A stretch of DNA of 64,000 bases. Origin: Zelopaecilomyces penicillatus. Lineage: Eukaryota; Ascomycota; Sordariomycetes; Hypocreales; Pseudodiploosporaceae. The notes under the pieces were generated by a model that saw only the letters and a program-made list of their open reading frames with translations, was not told the DNA's origin and searched no databases. Where the stretch lies: NCBI GenBank assembly GCA_005765155.1, contig VCCP01000008.1, positions 496,001 through 560,000 of the forward strand, given 5' to 3'. A program made the position numbers and the translations under genes. Shown here in pieces: positions 12,070 through 24,542 of the stretch. Numbering within the stretch: the first letter of the stretch is position 1; every line of letters begins with the position of its first letter.

Positions 12070-14414
12070 ATGGCGGACCAGCTCGCCGAGGGCGTGACCA
12101 AGATGGTCCTGGACGACGAGACAGGGGAGATGGTGACGAGGAACGAGCTGAAGAAGCGCCAGCAGAAGAGAGCCAAAAAGGCTGCAAACAAGGCGCGCTC
12201 AGAGGCAAAGGCCAGTGCTGCAACTTCTGAAGCCCCCAAGGAGAAGGTAGCAAAGACCTCGACGGAGGAACCTACCATAGACCCCGATGCCATGTTCAAG
12301 CAGGGGTTCTTAGCCGACGTCTATGAGGAGAGGCCAAGCGAAAACGTCCTTACTCGATTCCCTCCAGAGCCAAATGGATACCTTCACCTGGGACACGCAA
12401 AAGCTATTGCTGTCAATTTTGGGTTCGCCAAATACCGCGGTGGAAAAACCGTCAGTATATACCGATTTTGATTGAAGGAGTTATGGGATATGCTAATGGA
12501 GAAACATCAGGTGCTAAGGTGTGCTACCGAAACTCGGGAAGACCCCAGAAGGAAGTGGGCTAGTTCATGCTAAATTGATTCAGATTCGACGACACAAATC
12601 CCGATGCAGAGGAAGAGGAGTATTTCCATGCCATCCAAGATGTTATCCGATGGCTTGGTAAGGCTCACTTATTCCCAATGAGATGAAGTGAAGTTCATTG
12701 ACCATTTTAGGCTTCACTCCTTGTGACATTACTTATTCAAGCGACAACTTCCAGAAGCTCTATGATTACGCCGAGCAGCTCATTAAAGCGGAAAAGGCCT
12801 ATGTCTGCCATTGTAACGAGACTGAGATCAAGCTCCAGCGCGGAGGCGAAAAGGGGGCTTCACCCAGATACCGATGTGAGCACGCAAACACGGACGTTGA
12901 GACAAACTTGCAGGTATCTTAATTCGGTGAATGAAGTTCAAAGAGTTCTACTAAAAAGTGCATAGAAATTCCGGGATATGAAGGATGGAAAGTACGAGCC
13001 CATGACGGCTTTCTTGCGCATGAAGCAAGATATTACCAGCGGCAACCCCCAGATGTGGGACCTCGCAGCCTATCGAATTCCCAAGGACAACAGACCACAC
13101 TATCGAACTGGGAGTGACTGGTGCATCTATCCTACTTACGACTTTGCACACTGCATCTGTGACAGCATTGAGGGAATTACTCACAGTCTCTGCACAACCG
13201 AGTTTATTCTATCTCGAGAGAGCTATGAGTGGCTGAACAAGTCACTTGAGGTCTATGAACCTATGCAGCGCGAATATGGTAAGCGGACTATTCATTTGCT
13301 TTTATTGCTCAGATGCTTTTCTTTCATTTTATGAAGACACCGCCTTGTTCGCCATGGAATCATTTCGTGTTGACAAACAATCGTAGGACGACTCAATCTG
13401 AATGGCACCATTATGAGCAAGCGGTCTCTTAAGAAATTAATGGATCTGGGTCTCATCCGAGGCTGGGATGACCCTCGCATCTATACACTCATTGCTCTCC
13501 GGCGACGAGGAATTCCAGCTGGTGCGATTCTCTCATTCGTTAACGAGCTCGGCGTCACCACGACCCGGACTTTCATCCAGATCGCCCGTTTCGAGCAATC
13601 CGTACGTCGCTACCTAGAGACATCGGTGCCGCGTTTGTCGCTAGTTCTCGACCCAATTCCGGTTGTCATTGAGAAATTTGAGGGCAATGGTCTAGAGGAG
13701 CAGGACATTGACGTACCATTCTCGCCAAAGGATCCCTGTATGGGATCATACAAACTGCGCGCCACATCAACTGTGTACATTGACCGCAGCGATTTCCGTG
13801 AGGAAGACAGCAAGGATTACTTCCGTCTCGCTCCTGGAAAGACAGTTGGTCTCCTTCAGATCCCATATCCCATTAAGGCTACATCTTTCACAAAAGATGA
13901 GAAGACGGGTAAAGTAACCGAAATCAAAGCCGTCTTTGACAAGGAAGCCAAGAAGCCAAAGGCATACATCCACTGGGTTCCCGAAGGCTCACGCAAGGTC
14001 GAGGTACGGCTGCACGACCCATTGTTCAAGTCAGCGGAGCCCGCCGCCGCCGAGGGTGGCTTCCTCAACGACATCAACGAGAATAGCGAGACGATTTACA
14101 ACGATGCTCTAGTTAATGCTGGCTTTGACGAGGTTCGCCGACGGGCGCCATGGCCGCAACTGAAGGAGGGCGAGGAAAACAGAGACGTTGGACCACAGAG
14201 CGTCAGGTTCCAAGGTCTGCGAGTTGCATACTTTGTAAGTCATTTTGCTGCTTCTTTCAAAACCCTTTTAGCTTGTTCCCCCCTTTTTACGCTGAGCTAC
14301 TCAGATGCTGACTTTTTTCTTTTCTTTTTTTTGCAGGCCATGGACAAAGATAGCACCGATGACAAGATTGTCCTGAACCGCATCGTGACTCTAAAAGAAG
14401 ATGCTAAGAAATAA
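12070..14414 (+). CDS. GLN4: cytosolic glutaminyl-tRNA synthetase
   Basis: Class I aminoacyl-tRNA synthetase charging tRNA-Gln. Seven exons: 12070-12450, 12511-12518, 12584-12657, 12711-12913, 12966-13278, 13387-14234 and 14337-14414, giving 634 aa. The HIGH motif is HLGH at residues 106-109, within FPPEPNGYLHLGHAKAI, a context typical of GlnRS rather than GluRS. The KMSKS-type loop is MSKR, in GTIMSKRSLKKL. A lysine-rich N-terminal helix (ELKKRQQKRAKKAANKAR) probably binds RNA. The protein is shorter than yeast Gln4 because it lacks the long N-terminal domain. The second exon is only 8 nt (GTGCTAAG); it completes the invariant segment VLRFDDTNP, and skipping it breaks the frame. Both flanking introns have branch-like TGCTAAT and GCTAAAT sequences. 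Confidence 0.96.
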
Positions 14415-15643
14415 AAGTCCTCCGTTGGAGTAAATAAGAAAACAAGTAAAGAAGTTGGAAAATTAGTATTGGGGAAGGAGGGGACGGTGCATAAAGGCCA
14501 TGTTTGCGATGAAATGAAGGTTCCCCTGGAAATTCTATAAGCCCTTCTGATACAAAAGTGGCCTGTATGTAGTTACTATGTCCAAAGATTGAGGCACAAA
14601 CAGTGATGAGAAATAGAGTAAACCTATTTTCTGATTCCTCATGAATTTGTTTTTATAAGGTTTACGGGGAGGTGGAATCGCTATTTGTGCTCTAAAATCC
14701 GGAACTTGCGCCATATATGCCAACCAAGTTCCCGTAACGCCCTGAGAGACTGTATCAGCCATAACTCAATTCATGATTCACAACCGCATTGAGTAACATT
14801 GCAACCCTTGACACATGCTTTGAATTGCTAGTTGAAGTTCTACAGGTCTTCTCGTTTTTGTTTTTCTTAGTCCGGTTGTTAAATATAATGTACACACTAA
14901 AGTTACAGTAGGCTGTCTCAGAAAGATGTATATTTCTCAATCGTATCCTATCGTGTTGGTCATGCCGGATACCTTCCCCACAGACCTTCGACCTTGATTC
15001 ATATCGGGTTTGAATTACAAAAAAGTGTAATGTGACTAGAAACATGAATAATAAAAACGAAACCAGGTGCCAGCTGTTGATATCTAAGACGTAAAAAAGA
15101 AAAAAAAAAGTAAAGTAGAGCCGGCAGTAAGCCGAGACACAGCACACTCTCCGTGCTAGTCCATTTGGCGTCCCAGGCAGTCATGGAGTTCGGCATGGAA
15201 AATACAATGACAAGATAAGACGAGGTAGACCATCCAAAAACTACCAATGTCGGGCATGGGAGCGTTGTGTCATTCAACTCTCCCCAAACCCCAGCACCTT
15301 TCAATATATTCTCCGTGTCTGACACGAGATTGTGGAAAGGCTCCGCGTGCTGGATATTGATGGGAGGAAGTAAGAAGAGAAAGAAGAGCGCTGCTCAGTT
15401 AAGGTGATATAAATGTACAAATAAAGTGACTGGCTCATCATAAAGTCGTATAGAGGGCGTAAAAGGGGGTGGAGGAGTATGTAAGGGTTCTTGTTCATAG
15501 ACCAAGGATAGGTGAAGAAGAGTGCAGGGAGATGCAATAGAGATGGAACAGCAATGGCTCACATCTTAATAAAGTCGTTCGGGGTCCAAATAGACATTAA
15601 TAAACCATTCCAAGTATTAGGTTCTTTTTTCTTCGAATCGTCA
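14415..15643. other. 3' flanks of convergent genes, no supported gene
   Basis: About 1.2 kb of AT-rich sequence between the ends of the GlnRS gene and the convergent PH-domain gene. A 130-codon minus-strand frame at 14755-15147 is rich in Phe and Leu only because of A/T tracts. I see no feature beyond 3' UTRs. Confidence 0.5.
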
Positions 15644-17022
15644 TTATAATGAGGGCTTGGTTGTGGGTGCTACTTTAACAGCAGCCACAGCAGCGGCGCG
15701 AGCTTCTAACCCTCGTCGCTTGACCAATAGGCTTTTGTAGGCACCAATGAACTGGACTAGAGCTTCCTCATCGTGGGCGCAAAAGCGAAATGTTTTCTCC
15801 TCGGTGATAATCTGCAGGCAGTTTGTTTTGCTCTTGCTGATGGCGTCAATGTCGACGACGTCAACCACAGCGCTGAGTTCGACGATCCACTGGGCCATGT
15901 ACTCCGACTCAGACTTGTACAAAATTAGGTTCCTGGCGCGGAGAACTCCCCAAAGGTTCTTCCACTGCTTGACACCACCTTTGCTTCGCAGCATCCAGAG
16001 CCAGCCTTGCCATACAACGCGCTCTGAGTCCTGCTCCACATTGATCCCACTAGCCTGGCTGGGTGATCGCCCAGCTACATGTGGCCGTTGACCAGGCAGG
16101 GCTGGTTGCCGGGGTACTGATCCGACGTTGTCAAGGTCAACTGGAGATTGGACGGCTAGATTCTCCAGAGATGCGCCATGAAATCGCTGCGCCTCCGTGT
16201 CAGACATGTCCGAGTGTGAGTACATTTCGTTTCCAGACAAGCCAGAGAAGTCTGCAGTAGAAGATTCACGGCGTCTTCCACTTTTCCCAAAGAAATTTGG
16301 CGCAGGGGGGTCAAGTGTGCTTTGATTTTCTGGAGAGCTGGACAATATCCCTTCATGCTTGTTAGCCCGGCCAGTCCATCTGTCGAGCGCAGACGACCTC
16401 ATGCCAAAGGGCGACAGGCTCCGGCCTAGTGGACTGGCAAGGAACATTTCTTCTTCCTCTTCCTCAAGTCCAGCATCCCTGCGTATGAGATCGACCCAAT
16501 CCTGGGCGTCCTGAAATGTCGGGGCCTCGAAATGAAAGTTTCGCGAACATGAGAAGAGCCCGAAGACGTTCTTTCTCTTCTGTTTGGGGTCTTTGAGGAT
16601 AGCGGCGGCAGAAAGATCGGAGAGGTGGATCTGATGGCGAAGCTTGGTCTCCTTTTCGTTTTTGTAAATCGAGATGGTCTTGGGGCGCAGAACGAGATAG
16701 ATGGTCTTCCAGTTCTAAACAGTGATGTTAGTTCATTGCCACAAGAGGATATAGTTGGAATGCCATGGCTGAGGGAAAATGGATGTTAATCTGGAGAACA
16801 GGAAGTGGAGTGACAAACCTTTGTCTTTTGGGTTCGCTTCTGAACGTAGCCACTTTTGATCACCCGGTCAGACTCAAAGCATCCAGCTTGGTTGACAGGA
16901 GTGACGGTGTCGAGAGCAAGGCGACTACGTTGGTTATGAATCCCATTGCCGATGACATCCTGAGGAGCTGTAGACTCTGGCGGTAGTCTCCCTTCTTCCA
17001 TCGGGCGAGTAGCCATGATCAT
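15644..17022 (-). CDS. tandem pleckstrin-homology domain protein (Opy1-like)
   Basis: Two exons on the minus strand, 17022-16819 and 16714-15644, joined in phase 0 at residue 68, give 424 aa. PH domain 1 spans about residues 54-155: it starts VIKSGYVQKRTQKTKNWK and ends with the hallmark Trp in AQDWVDLIRR. A Ser/Pro-rich linker of about 150 residues follows. PH domain 2 is near residues 300-405: VWQGWLWMLRSKGG, QWKNLWGVLRARNLILYKS, and a C-terminal helix EEALVQFIGAYKSL. Such proteins bind phosphoinositides at membranes. Two PH domains in a small protein recall yeast Opy1, but orthology is not established here. A second in-frame Met at 17016 is an alternative start. The linker carries SDMSDTE-type acidic phosphosite-like stretches. 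Confidence 0.88.
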
Positions 17023-20000
17023 AGTTAAGGATGTGGGTTTTCGGTTGCGAAGAAGCTGATCGAACGAGCGTGATGATTCAGAGCTTGGTTGCGGAGACGC
17101 GGATCGTTAGTTTTAAAGAACACACACAGGATGAAGTGTATGCGCTAAGGGGACGAGACACTGTTGGGAGCTGGTCGGCTTGGGTGTCTAGGCCGTATCA
17201 TGCGAGTTCGTCTAAACATGGATGGTTTGCGACAAACAGTTAAGCAGGGTTGGTCGTTCGGGTAAGAGGTGATAGAGGGTGAATGTGCTTGCGGCAACGA
17301 GACAGATATGAGCGAGTGACGGTTGCTGTAGTTGTTGGGGGGTGACTAGTAGACAGGTGTTGTACGAAACGGCTCGCGTTGTCGCAGGAGCTTCGTTATA
17401 CACCAGACGAGGTCTTTGTATGATTAGCCGCCGGGCAGTGGCTTTCGAGAGCCTCCTGGGGTAATGCGGTAGCCTAGATAAATGGTCTCTGACGACACAG
17501 CCGAGGACGAGGGGGGGAGAGGTGGCTTTGTTGTCAGTTGTGTGTCCGTCCCAGGTAGGTAGGTGGCGTGCGTGACGAGAGGCAGTGGGGAGGGAGTCAG
17601 CAGCTCTCTGTATCTTGCTTGCCGGCTATTCTCTGTTCGATCGATTGATTGATGGACGGATTGACGGATAGATACGGCAGATGAGTGTTTAGAGGAATTG
17701 CGAGGCTCAGATGAGAAGTGCGTTCTGGTCAACCCCCTACATGACACCACAGGTTCGAGAGAATGCCAGTGTTGGCAGAGGCAGCAACAGCGAGTGGTAG
17801 ACGACGATCCAGGGCAGATGTTTGAAAGGGGATTTCCGGCGAGGGTTTCAGCGTGGCAGCGTCTGTGTCGAATCAACAGCCAGATGGATACGCTTTTTGG
17901 GTCTGATGGCCGGGCGGCCGGATGAGCAAGCATTGTTGCAAGTTGCATTGCAGTGTGAAACCAGAGTGGCTGCTAACTCTAAAAACAAAGTCCCGCAGGA
18001 TGTATCTGTACTCGACACGGCGGCGAATCAGACGGCCGAGACGAGGGCTTCTCACCGTCTCAGAGTGGTGCCCTCTCACCTTGGGACAGTGGTGTAGGCA
18101 GGGTTCAGTGTCTCTTACAGGCTCCATGTCGCTGGGCCAGCACTGGGCTGGCGCTGGACTGGCGCTAGCTGTGGCCCAGTCCTGTGCCTCCTGTAGCACC
18201 ACATGTACCTGTACCACCTGGCGCATCCACCCTGCTCGACCTTATTTTGCGTGGCACGATACAAGCTTTTGATACAGGGCTTTTACTGGACGTGGGGCTT
18301 GCTGGGGCAGCAACACATCTGAGGTCCTGTGCGTGCCGTGCCTGTACCTGACTGACCCTGCTGGCTGTGATGCGATGGAGCTTCCTTTCGAAACGGCGCA
18401 GTCATATGCACAAGTCCTGCCTGTGCATGATAATCAGAGGTACCATGACTGCCTGGAACATACAACGTACACCTAGTCTTTTGCGAAATGCCCGCGTGCT
18501 GTGTGTACCTATGTATGTGTCCCCAGGCAGACACAAAGCCTGATGCTGACGACAAAAGGACGAACAAGATGACGACGACAACTGGCAGCGCTTGCACTTG
18601 TTTTTGGCTCCTCTGGGGCTTCGTACTCGTACTGCGTGCGTGTTATTAGTTGCCTTTAGTCCAGGTAGCCCAGCAATAGGCCTTCTCATCAATTTAGGCT
18701 GTCGCTCTAGGCGGCTGCTGCTGCTCGTCTCGCTGCGGGATTTCGATCAGCGGACGTTACGCCAGGGGTCCAACAGGCCAACAGGTGGCCTTTGACGTCA
18801 CCAGCCAACGCCAAATCGAGCCCTACCTCTCAGGCTCTGGATGATGATAAGGTACAGGTACTTGGCCTTGGCCGAAGCCACAATGGAAGTGTCCAGACCC
18901 TGCAAGGGATGCACAGAGGGTTTGTACGGATATGTGCAACTTCTCCCATGTTTCCTTTTCATCCTTCTTTTAACGCCCCCCTTTGTGTGCTAAATTAAGC
19001 TCTGCCTCAAGTTGTGATCTGGTCGTTTTCTGTCCACAGTTCCAATCAATAGCCACCTGATGATATCTCCTGGCACGAGGGCCTGACATGACAGCAGCTG
19101 CCCTACAGCAGTCCTCGAAACGATACCATCAACAGCACAGGGGCGGGTTGCTCGGTGACGTTGATAAACATAATTAAACAGGCCACTTCATTATTGTTTT
19201 TAATCTTGTGCTTTGCTTTCGCACAGGCAGCGGGTGGTAATCTTCCCATGTCTCGGTAGATGCAACAGTCGAGTGGGGCCGCTGCTAGTCGTGCCCAGCT
19301 TTCACTTTCATTTTCCAACAAGTGCCGGCAATCCCCGACTTCTGTGCAAATTTGATACTCTCCAGCCATACATAGTACACGATGAAATAGTAACTTCAAA
19401 TTAGCATTATTAGCACGAGTGCACATAATTTGTTGGCACTCTTTAGGGGTTGTGGGTTTGACTTGTTGTGACGGGTCAACTCCTGACTGGCTACGATGAA
19501 GACATGACTTGGGGGCAAGGTTGTTAATTGTTGCATCAAATTTCCCCTTAGGAGCCTTGCACTGGCGATTGGGTCCTTTGGAAGACAAAATTACAGGCCC
19601 CTGACTAAAAAGAGGGGGGAGGTTGGCTCAACAGCATCATCCTACGTCTGTCTGATAAAGCTTCATGATATTCCAAGTTGCAATTTCAGCGTGTAGGGTT
19701 GACGACGTCGGTGTCGATGTCGATGTAGAAGATTGGCCCTGTCCGAATATGGAGAAATGGTGGTAATGGTTGTGCCGTGACTGGTCAGCACGTCCTTCAC
19801 TACAAGCAACCAAACTATAGGCCTACAAACACTGCAACACAAACACGGTTCACTCACCTCCAGCGCCCGTAGTAAATCATGAAGCAGAGAAAAAAAATTC
19901 ATTCATTCTTGGTGGCTTTCAACCAGCCCTCTTCTAACCCTGACATGACCATGACCAATTTCACGGATTCCAAGACGAAGCCTACACAAGATCAAGGGAG

Positions 20001-20062
20001 ATAAAACACAAACAGAGGCAAAAAGGAAAAAAAAAGAGATCAGTTTGTTTCACACACTGAAA
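17023..20062. other. 3 kb intergenic region between divergent genes
   Basis: Lies between the 5' ends of the PH-domain gene and the NCS2/CTU2 gene. GC-rich, with scattered CTGGGC/CCTGTACC-type short repeats at 18120-18500. The several ORFs on both strands overlap one another and none shows a recognisable domain. It is unusually long for two housekeeping genes, so it may hold a non-coding transcript or long 5' UTRs. I cannot show either. Confidence 0.45.
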
Positions 20063-21556
20063 ATGGCAGAACCCCCGCAATGTCGACGCTGCAAAGGGCC
20101 CAATGCGCTGTTCCAACTCCGCAACCTCCCAACATGCCGGTATGTTTTATTTGCTTCTTTATCGTTGCCCTCGCTCTCTATTCATAGAGTGGAAGAAAGA
20201 AGAGGGAAAAAAGAGAGAGCTATAAATAGGCATCATGAGAATATGCACCCCCTCAAGATATTGTAGTAGTTATACAAAGACAGTATATAAAATGAGAGAG
20301 AGAGAATAACTGGCTAATGAACAAAATCGTCTCCTCCTTCCTGCAGCGACTGTTTCGTCGACTACGTCGAGTCCAAGGCCGTCAAGCGGTTCGGCACGCT
20401 GCAAAAGGAAACGAGGGTATCGTCAAAGCCTGAGCCCCGCAGGTACGTCGCGGGCTTGTCGTTTGGCCCATCGTCCAGTGTGCTGGCCCAGCTGCTGGAC
20501 CACTCGGCGCGGTATCACGCCGCGCGCAAGGGGTCGTCGCCGTTTGAGCCGCTGGTTGTCCACGTCGACACTGACCTCTCTCCTACTGCTGCTGCCTCGG
20601 CCCGGGTAGGTGGATGTGAGGGGAAGGAGCAGGAGAAGGAGGAGGAGGAGGTGAAGGAGAAAGAGGAGACGACGCAGACACCGGCCCAGAAACTCCTGGC
20701 CACGTATCGTGAGAGATTCCCCAACATCTCGTTTGAGTGTGTCCACCTCTGCAAGATTTTTGATGTCAGGACTATTGATTGGACGGTGTTGCCGGTGCCA
20801 CTACCACCGGCAACTGCTGGAGAAGAAGGAGATTCTGATAATGTGCGACGGTTACGGGCGTTTTTCGACTCACTGCCGTCAGTTACATCGAGAGCGGATG
20901 TGATGAGACTGATGATCCGCCATCTACTCATACACGTAGCCACGGAAAGATCTTACTCCGCACTTCTACTGGGCCACAACACAACATCCCTCGCTAGCCT
21001 GACGCTGTCCGAGGTTGCCAACGGCAGGGGCTTTGCTGTCCCCTGGCAAGTCAACGATGGCTTCTTCACCGTCTGTACGTACGACCAAAACCCCGCGGAG
21101 GGGCAACTGGCTGCGGAGACGTCGCGGACAGAGTTTCCCATCTACCACCCATTGCGCGAGGTTCTCGGTGCTGAGGTTGCCATCTACATCGACCTCATCC
21201 CATCCCTCCAGGGCCTTGTGTCTCCTTCGCTATCCTTTCCTGCCTCCTCCACCTCTGGCAGGGTGTCTTCGGGCAGCGTCGTTTCCCACAAGGACATGAG
21301 TATCGAAGAGGTCACGGCTCGTTACTTCGTTGGCGTCGAGGGCCCGTACTCGGGCATCGTGGCTAACGTCGTCCGTACCTCGGGAAAACTGGATAGGCTC
21401 ACCGGCTCGACATTTTGCCGCCTCTGTGGCATTACATTGGATGATGAGGGTGATTCCGTCTGGGCGGGTGAGCTTGGTGACGAGCCAGAGCAAGGACCAG
21501 CATCTGGCACCTCAGGGAAGCTGTGCTACGGTTGCAAGCGGTCCATCAACGGGTAG
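20063..21556 (+). CDS. NCS2: cytoplasmic tRNA 2-thiolation protein 2
   Basis: Partner of Ncs6/Ctu1 in thiolating wobble uridine 34 of tRNA-Lys, -Glu and -Gln in the cytosol. Two exons, 20063-20139 and 20347-21556 (intron 207 nt, longer than most here), give 428 aa. Family signs are an N-terminal cysteine cluster (QCRRCKGPNALFQLR, then CRDCFVDYVESK), the conserved VAGLSFGPSSSVLAQLLD start of the ATP-pyrophosphatase-like fold, LLLGHNTTSLASLTLSEVANGRGF, and a C-terminal zinc-site pair CRLCG..CYGCKRSING. A Glu/Lys-rich insertion (KEQEKEEEEVKEKEE) near residue 95 is a low-complexity expansion. Homologues lack the full catalytic motif set and serve as the scaffolding partner. The intron start and phase (TGC CG|C GAC) fit exactly. 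Confidence 0.95.
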
Positions 21557-21991
21557 AGACGAGGACACGATCATAATCATGAACAAGAAAATGGAAATGG
21601 GAAAGTCATCATGAAGAAGAGCCGCAAATAGGCGTCTCTTGTCGAATCTATAAGGCACCTATGTCGTAGTAAACTCCTGTGAGAAAATGGACTCCACCCC
21701 GCCATTTTTGATTTCAACTGCCCCTCCCTTTAAAACTTCTCAGAGTCTGAGAAGCCATCCAGAATATACCCAAGAACACAAAAATGCACAAAAGGTCTAT
21801 GGACAAGAACATTCCGGCCCCCCCTAAGCTCCGCCGAGGTCTATGTATGGATAAAAAGACACCAAAATTTCCGCTTATCGTGCAAACAAGCCAAACCCAA
21901 ATCAAGAAAAGAAAAAAACATTATATGAACAACTACCTTTCAAAGAGGCACCCGCCCATCACACGTGGGGGGAACTGCCCAGAGAAAAGAG
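21557..21991. other. short convergent intergenic region
   Basis: About 430 nt shared by the 3' ends of the NCS2 and OAC1 genes. A-rich runs near 21900-21930 could serve 3' end formation for the plus strand. No gene is seen. Confidence 0.5.
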
Positions 21992-23270
21992 CTAGCTCTG
22001 AATACGGTCGTCTTCCTTATTCAAACTGGGCAGCAAACGGCTTTCGAATTTTCTAACCAGCTTGGCCGTCTGTTCGGCTAGAGAGAGCGTGAGGATGGTG
22101 TGTGGTAGAATTCGGGCAAGATGAGGCAGGAAACCCTTGTAGATGGCGAGGGGTCCCTCTGTGCGGATCGTCTTGGCGAGACAGTCGAAGACGCCACTGT
22201 ACAGATTGCCGTGCTGGTTGTAGAGACGCGACATGATGGTGTCTGCGGTACGAGTGTTAGCAAAAAGCCCAGGATCTTTTCGTGATGCGAGCAGGACTAT
22301 TTGGAGTGGGGAGGGGGACTCACCAGGAGGATGCATGACGCAGCAGACAACGAAACCGCTGACAGCACTGCTGGCAAGATGCAGCGCCGGGCCCTCTTCC
22401 ATGCCCGCGTGTCGTACCAATCTTCGCTTGGCGAAGAAGTAGGTAGGCAGCTGAACGGAGCTACCAAACCCCGTACGGATCATGGCTGCTTCAATGCCTC
22501 TGTACAGACCCCTGATACCCTCGCCCCTATAGATTTGCGACATGCCGTCCCAGGCATTGCGGTAGTTGTGCTGCGTACCCACGGGCCTGGTAGGCGAGAA
22601 GCTCTGCAGCCGGGTCTTGACGAGGAAAAAGGGGCTCCCCGCGGCGGCGCCCAGCATGCCCGACGTGGCTCCGCAGAAGACGTTGATGCCGAGATTTTGC
22701 GCCTTTTCGTCCTTAAGCACCAGCTTGGATAGCGACTTGCGCATCGGCTCGTAGAAGCCTAGCCGGCAGCCATTGAGCAGGATCTGGTAGATGTAGGCGG
22801 CGCCCAGGCCACGGTAGATGCCTCGGATGCCCTCGTGCCGGACGATGACGGCGATGCCTTGGATCGGGCCGCGGTAGTAGTGAGGCTGGCTGCCTTTGCT
22901 CTGGAGCTCGCCTTGTAACTGTAGACGGATCTTGAGCGTCTCTGCGGGATGTGTAGCGGTGACGGCGCCGCACGCAGCAATGCCGCCGGCGATGAAGGCG
23001 CTGAAATTTTGATTGTCTCGTTAGCTATTTGTCCCTTTATTATTCTGATTTTTATTCACAACATCGGTATGAACACAATTTTTTTTATGCCCATTGTTGC
23101 GCGCGGGCAAAAAGCCTTGGTCGACACCACCATACATTTTTTGCGGTTGCGTTTTATTGCGGCATCCTTCGGCATTGGCCATCCACTTGCAGCGGTATCG
23201 CAGTGGGAAAGTAGAAAAAGAAGTTGAGACGCGCGGATAGAAAAAAAACTCACCCAAGTGTCGTCGACAT
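21992..23270 (-). CDS. OAC1: mitochondrial oxaloacetate/sulfate carrier Oac1-type
   Basis: Inner-membrane carrier of the SLC25 family. Three exons on the minus strand: 23270-23254 (17 nt, MSTTLG), 23000-22324 and 22242-21992, giving 314 aa, the usual length. The three-fold repeats carry HPAETLKIRLQLQGE, SPFFLVKTRLQSF and HPPDTIMSRLYNQHG. The second and third deviate from the canonical PX[D/E]XX[K/R] motif in the way I recall for yeast Oac1 (SPLFLVKTRLQS and NPWDVILTRIYNQ). YIYQILLNGCRLGFYEPMR and GSSVQLPTYFFAKR also fit Oac1. The first intron is 253 nt and follows the tiny first exon. The carrier probably exchanges oxaloacetate, sulfate or malonate. Orthology to Oac1 rather than another carrier is well supported by these segments. 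Confidence 0.93.
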
Positions 23271-24542
23271 CGCTCCCCTCTCGCAGTCGATAAAAAAACG
23301 AAAAAGCGAATGTATGATAATTTCTAAGAAACAAAATTCGTTGGTTTTTTTGGCGTGGAAGAGGGCGCTGCTGGGCTGGGCTGAAATATTGCGAAGAGGG
23401 ATTCCGTCGGCAAAGGAGCTTTCTGGGCGTGTTATTAAGACAAAAGCCCCCCCCCCCCCCCGGGTATTACGGGGGGTGGATACTGGGGATTTGGGATTGG
23501 GGTCGTCTTAGGCCGAGAGACCCAGCCTGGTCTTCCCCAGGTAGTCCAGATGCTGCAGGTACCTCTAACTCTCCATCCCAATACTCGAGAACAGATGTAG
23601 CTTCATCAGCTCGTGTACCCCACCACTTGCCCTGATGATGATGCCTTTCTTTTCTCCCGTGAGACCCGATCCCGGCGCCTTCTGCACTGTCGGCTAGCGG
23701 TGGCAGCGCCCAGTAAGCAGCAACGTGGGGGCCGCCCCAGCGTGCTGGAAGGCCTGCAATAGCCTGATTGCCTGCCCTGGAAATACCTACATGTACAGCC
23801 TTCAGCAGCCGCCCTGTGGTTGGACCCTGATTGTCTTTTCCATGCACTCCGAGCAACGGAGTAGCCACCTGGTTCCTTCGTCATCCCCCCCACTTTCCCA
23901 TTCTGTTTTTTATCGCGTGCGCTGTGCAGCGAGTGGTCAGATTTGCAATCAATGGCTCCATTAATAAACCAAACCTGTAATTAAGCCTTGAAGGCCTTGC
24001 CTATGATATCACTAGCCAGATAAATAAAGTAGGTAATACTTCGTATTAATTACTCCTTATCCTCACCTCATCGCCCAGTCTTACAGTTCAATCTGACAAC
24101 GGGATGCCTGTTCGGCCAACGTCCTTGCACTGACTGGGCTTTATTTATTGATTGAATACAGCAATAGTTTTCTCGCAGCATGGTTTTGTATACAGTCAAC
24201 ATAGACACTACGGGTCTGTCTCGCCCAAGTTCGTAACCAACACTTCGGTCCATCTTCCTCTCTGCCAAATATCCTGGTGAGAGATGTTTCCTGTTTGTAT
24301 CCTGTTTGTTTCAAATAGAACCAGTCATCTTGTACATCTGATCCACGTATATTGTCCGGCTAGAGCCGTCGGGTCCACCCGCTGTGGGTATGAGGTTGAT
24401 AGCAATAAGCAGGCAACTGTAGTTCATACATCCTTATATGTCGCAAAATTGCTTCACCTTGTATGCCTTGCTTTATTTCTGACACAGCAGTTCGTCTTGG
24501 ATAAATACACAACGTCTCATCCCCGTTCCACGTCGCTGTCTA
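23271..24542. other. intergenic region with a C15 tract
   Basis: About 1.27 kb upstream of OAC1 and downstream of the 829-aa gene. Contains a 15-base C homopolymer at 23447-23461 and an AT-rich part at 23950-24200. Short ORFs on both strands show no domain. Confidence 0.45.
23447..23461. repeat. C15 homopolymer
   Basis: Uninterrupted run of fifteen C on the plus strand, followed directly by GGG. It sits about 180 nt upstream of the OAC1 start codon. Likely length-polymorphic, with no evident function. Confidence 0.85.

Noticed and set aside
17750..17762. GGTTCGAGA resembling a tRNA B-box
   Set aside because: No A-box at the right distance and no cloverleaf could be drawn; the same holds for GGTTCGA occurrences near 55546 and 60131.
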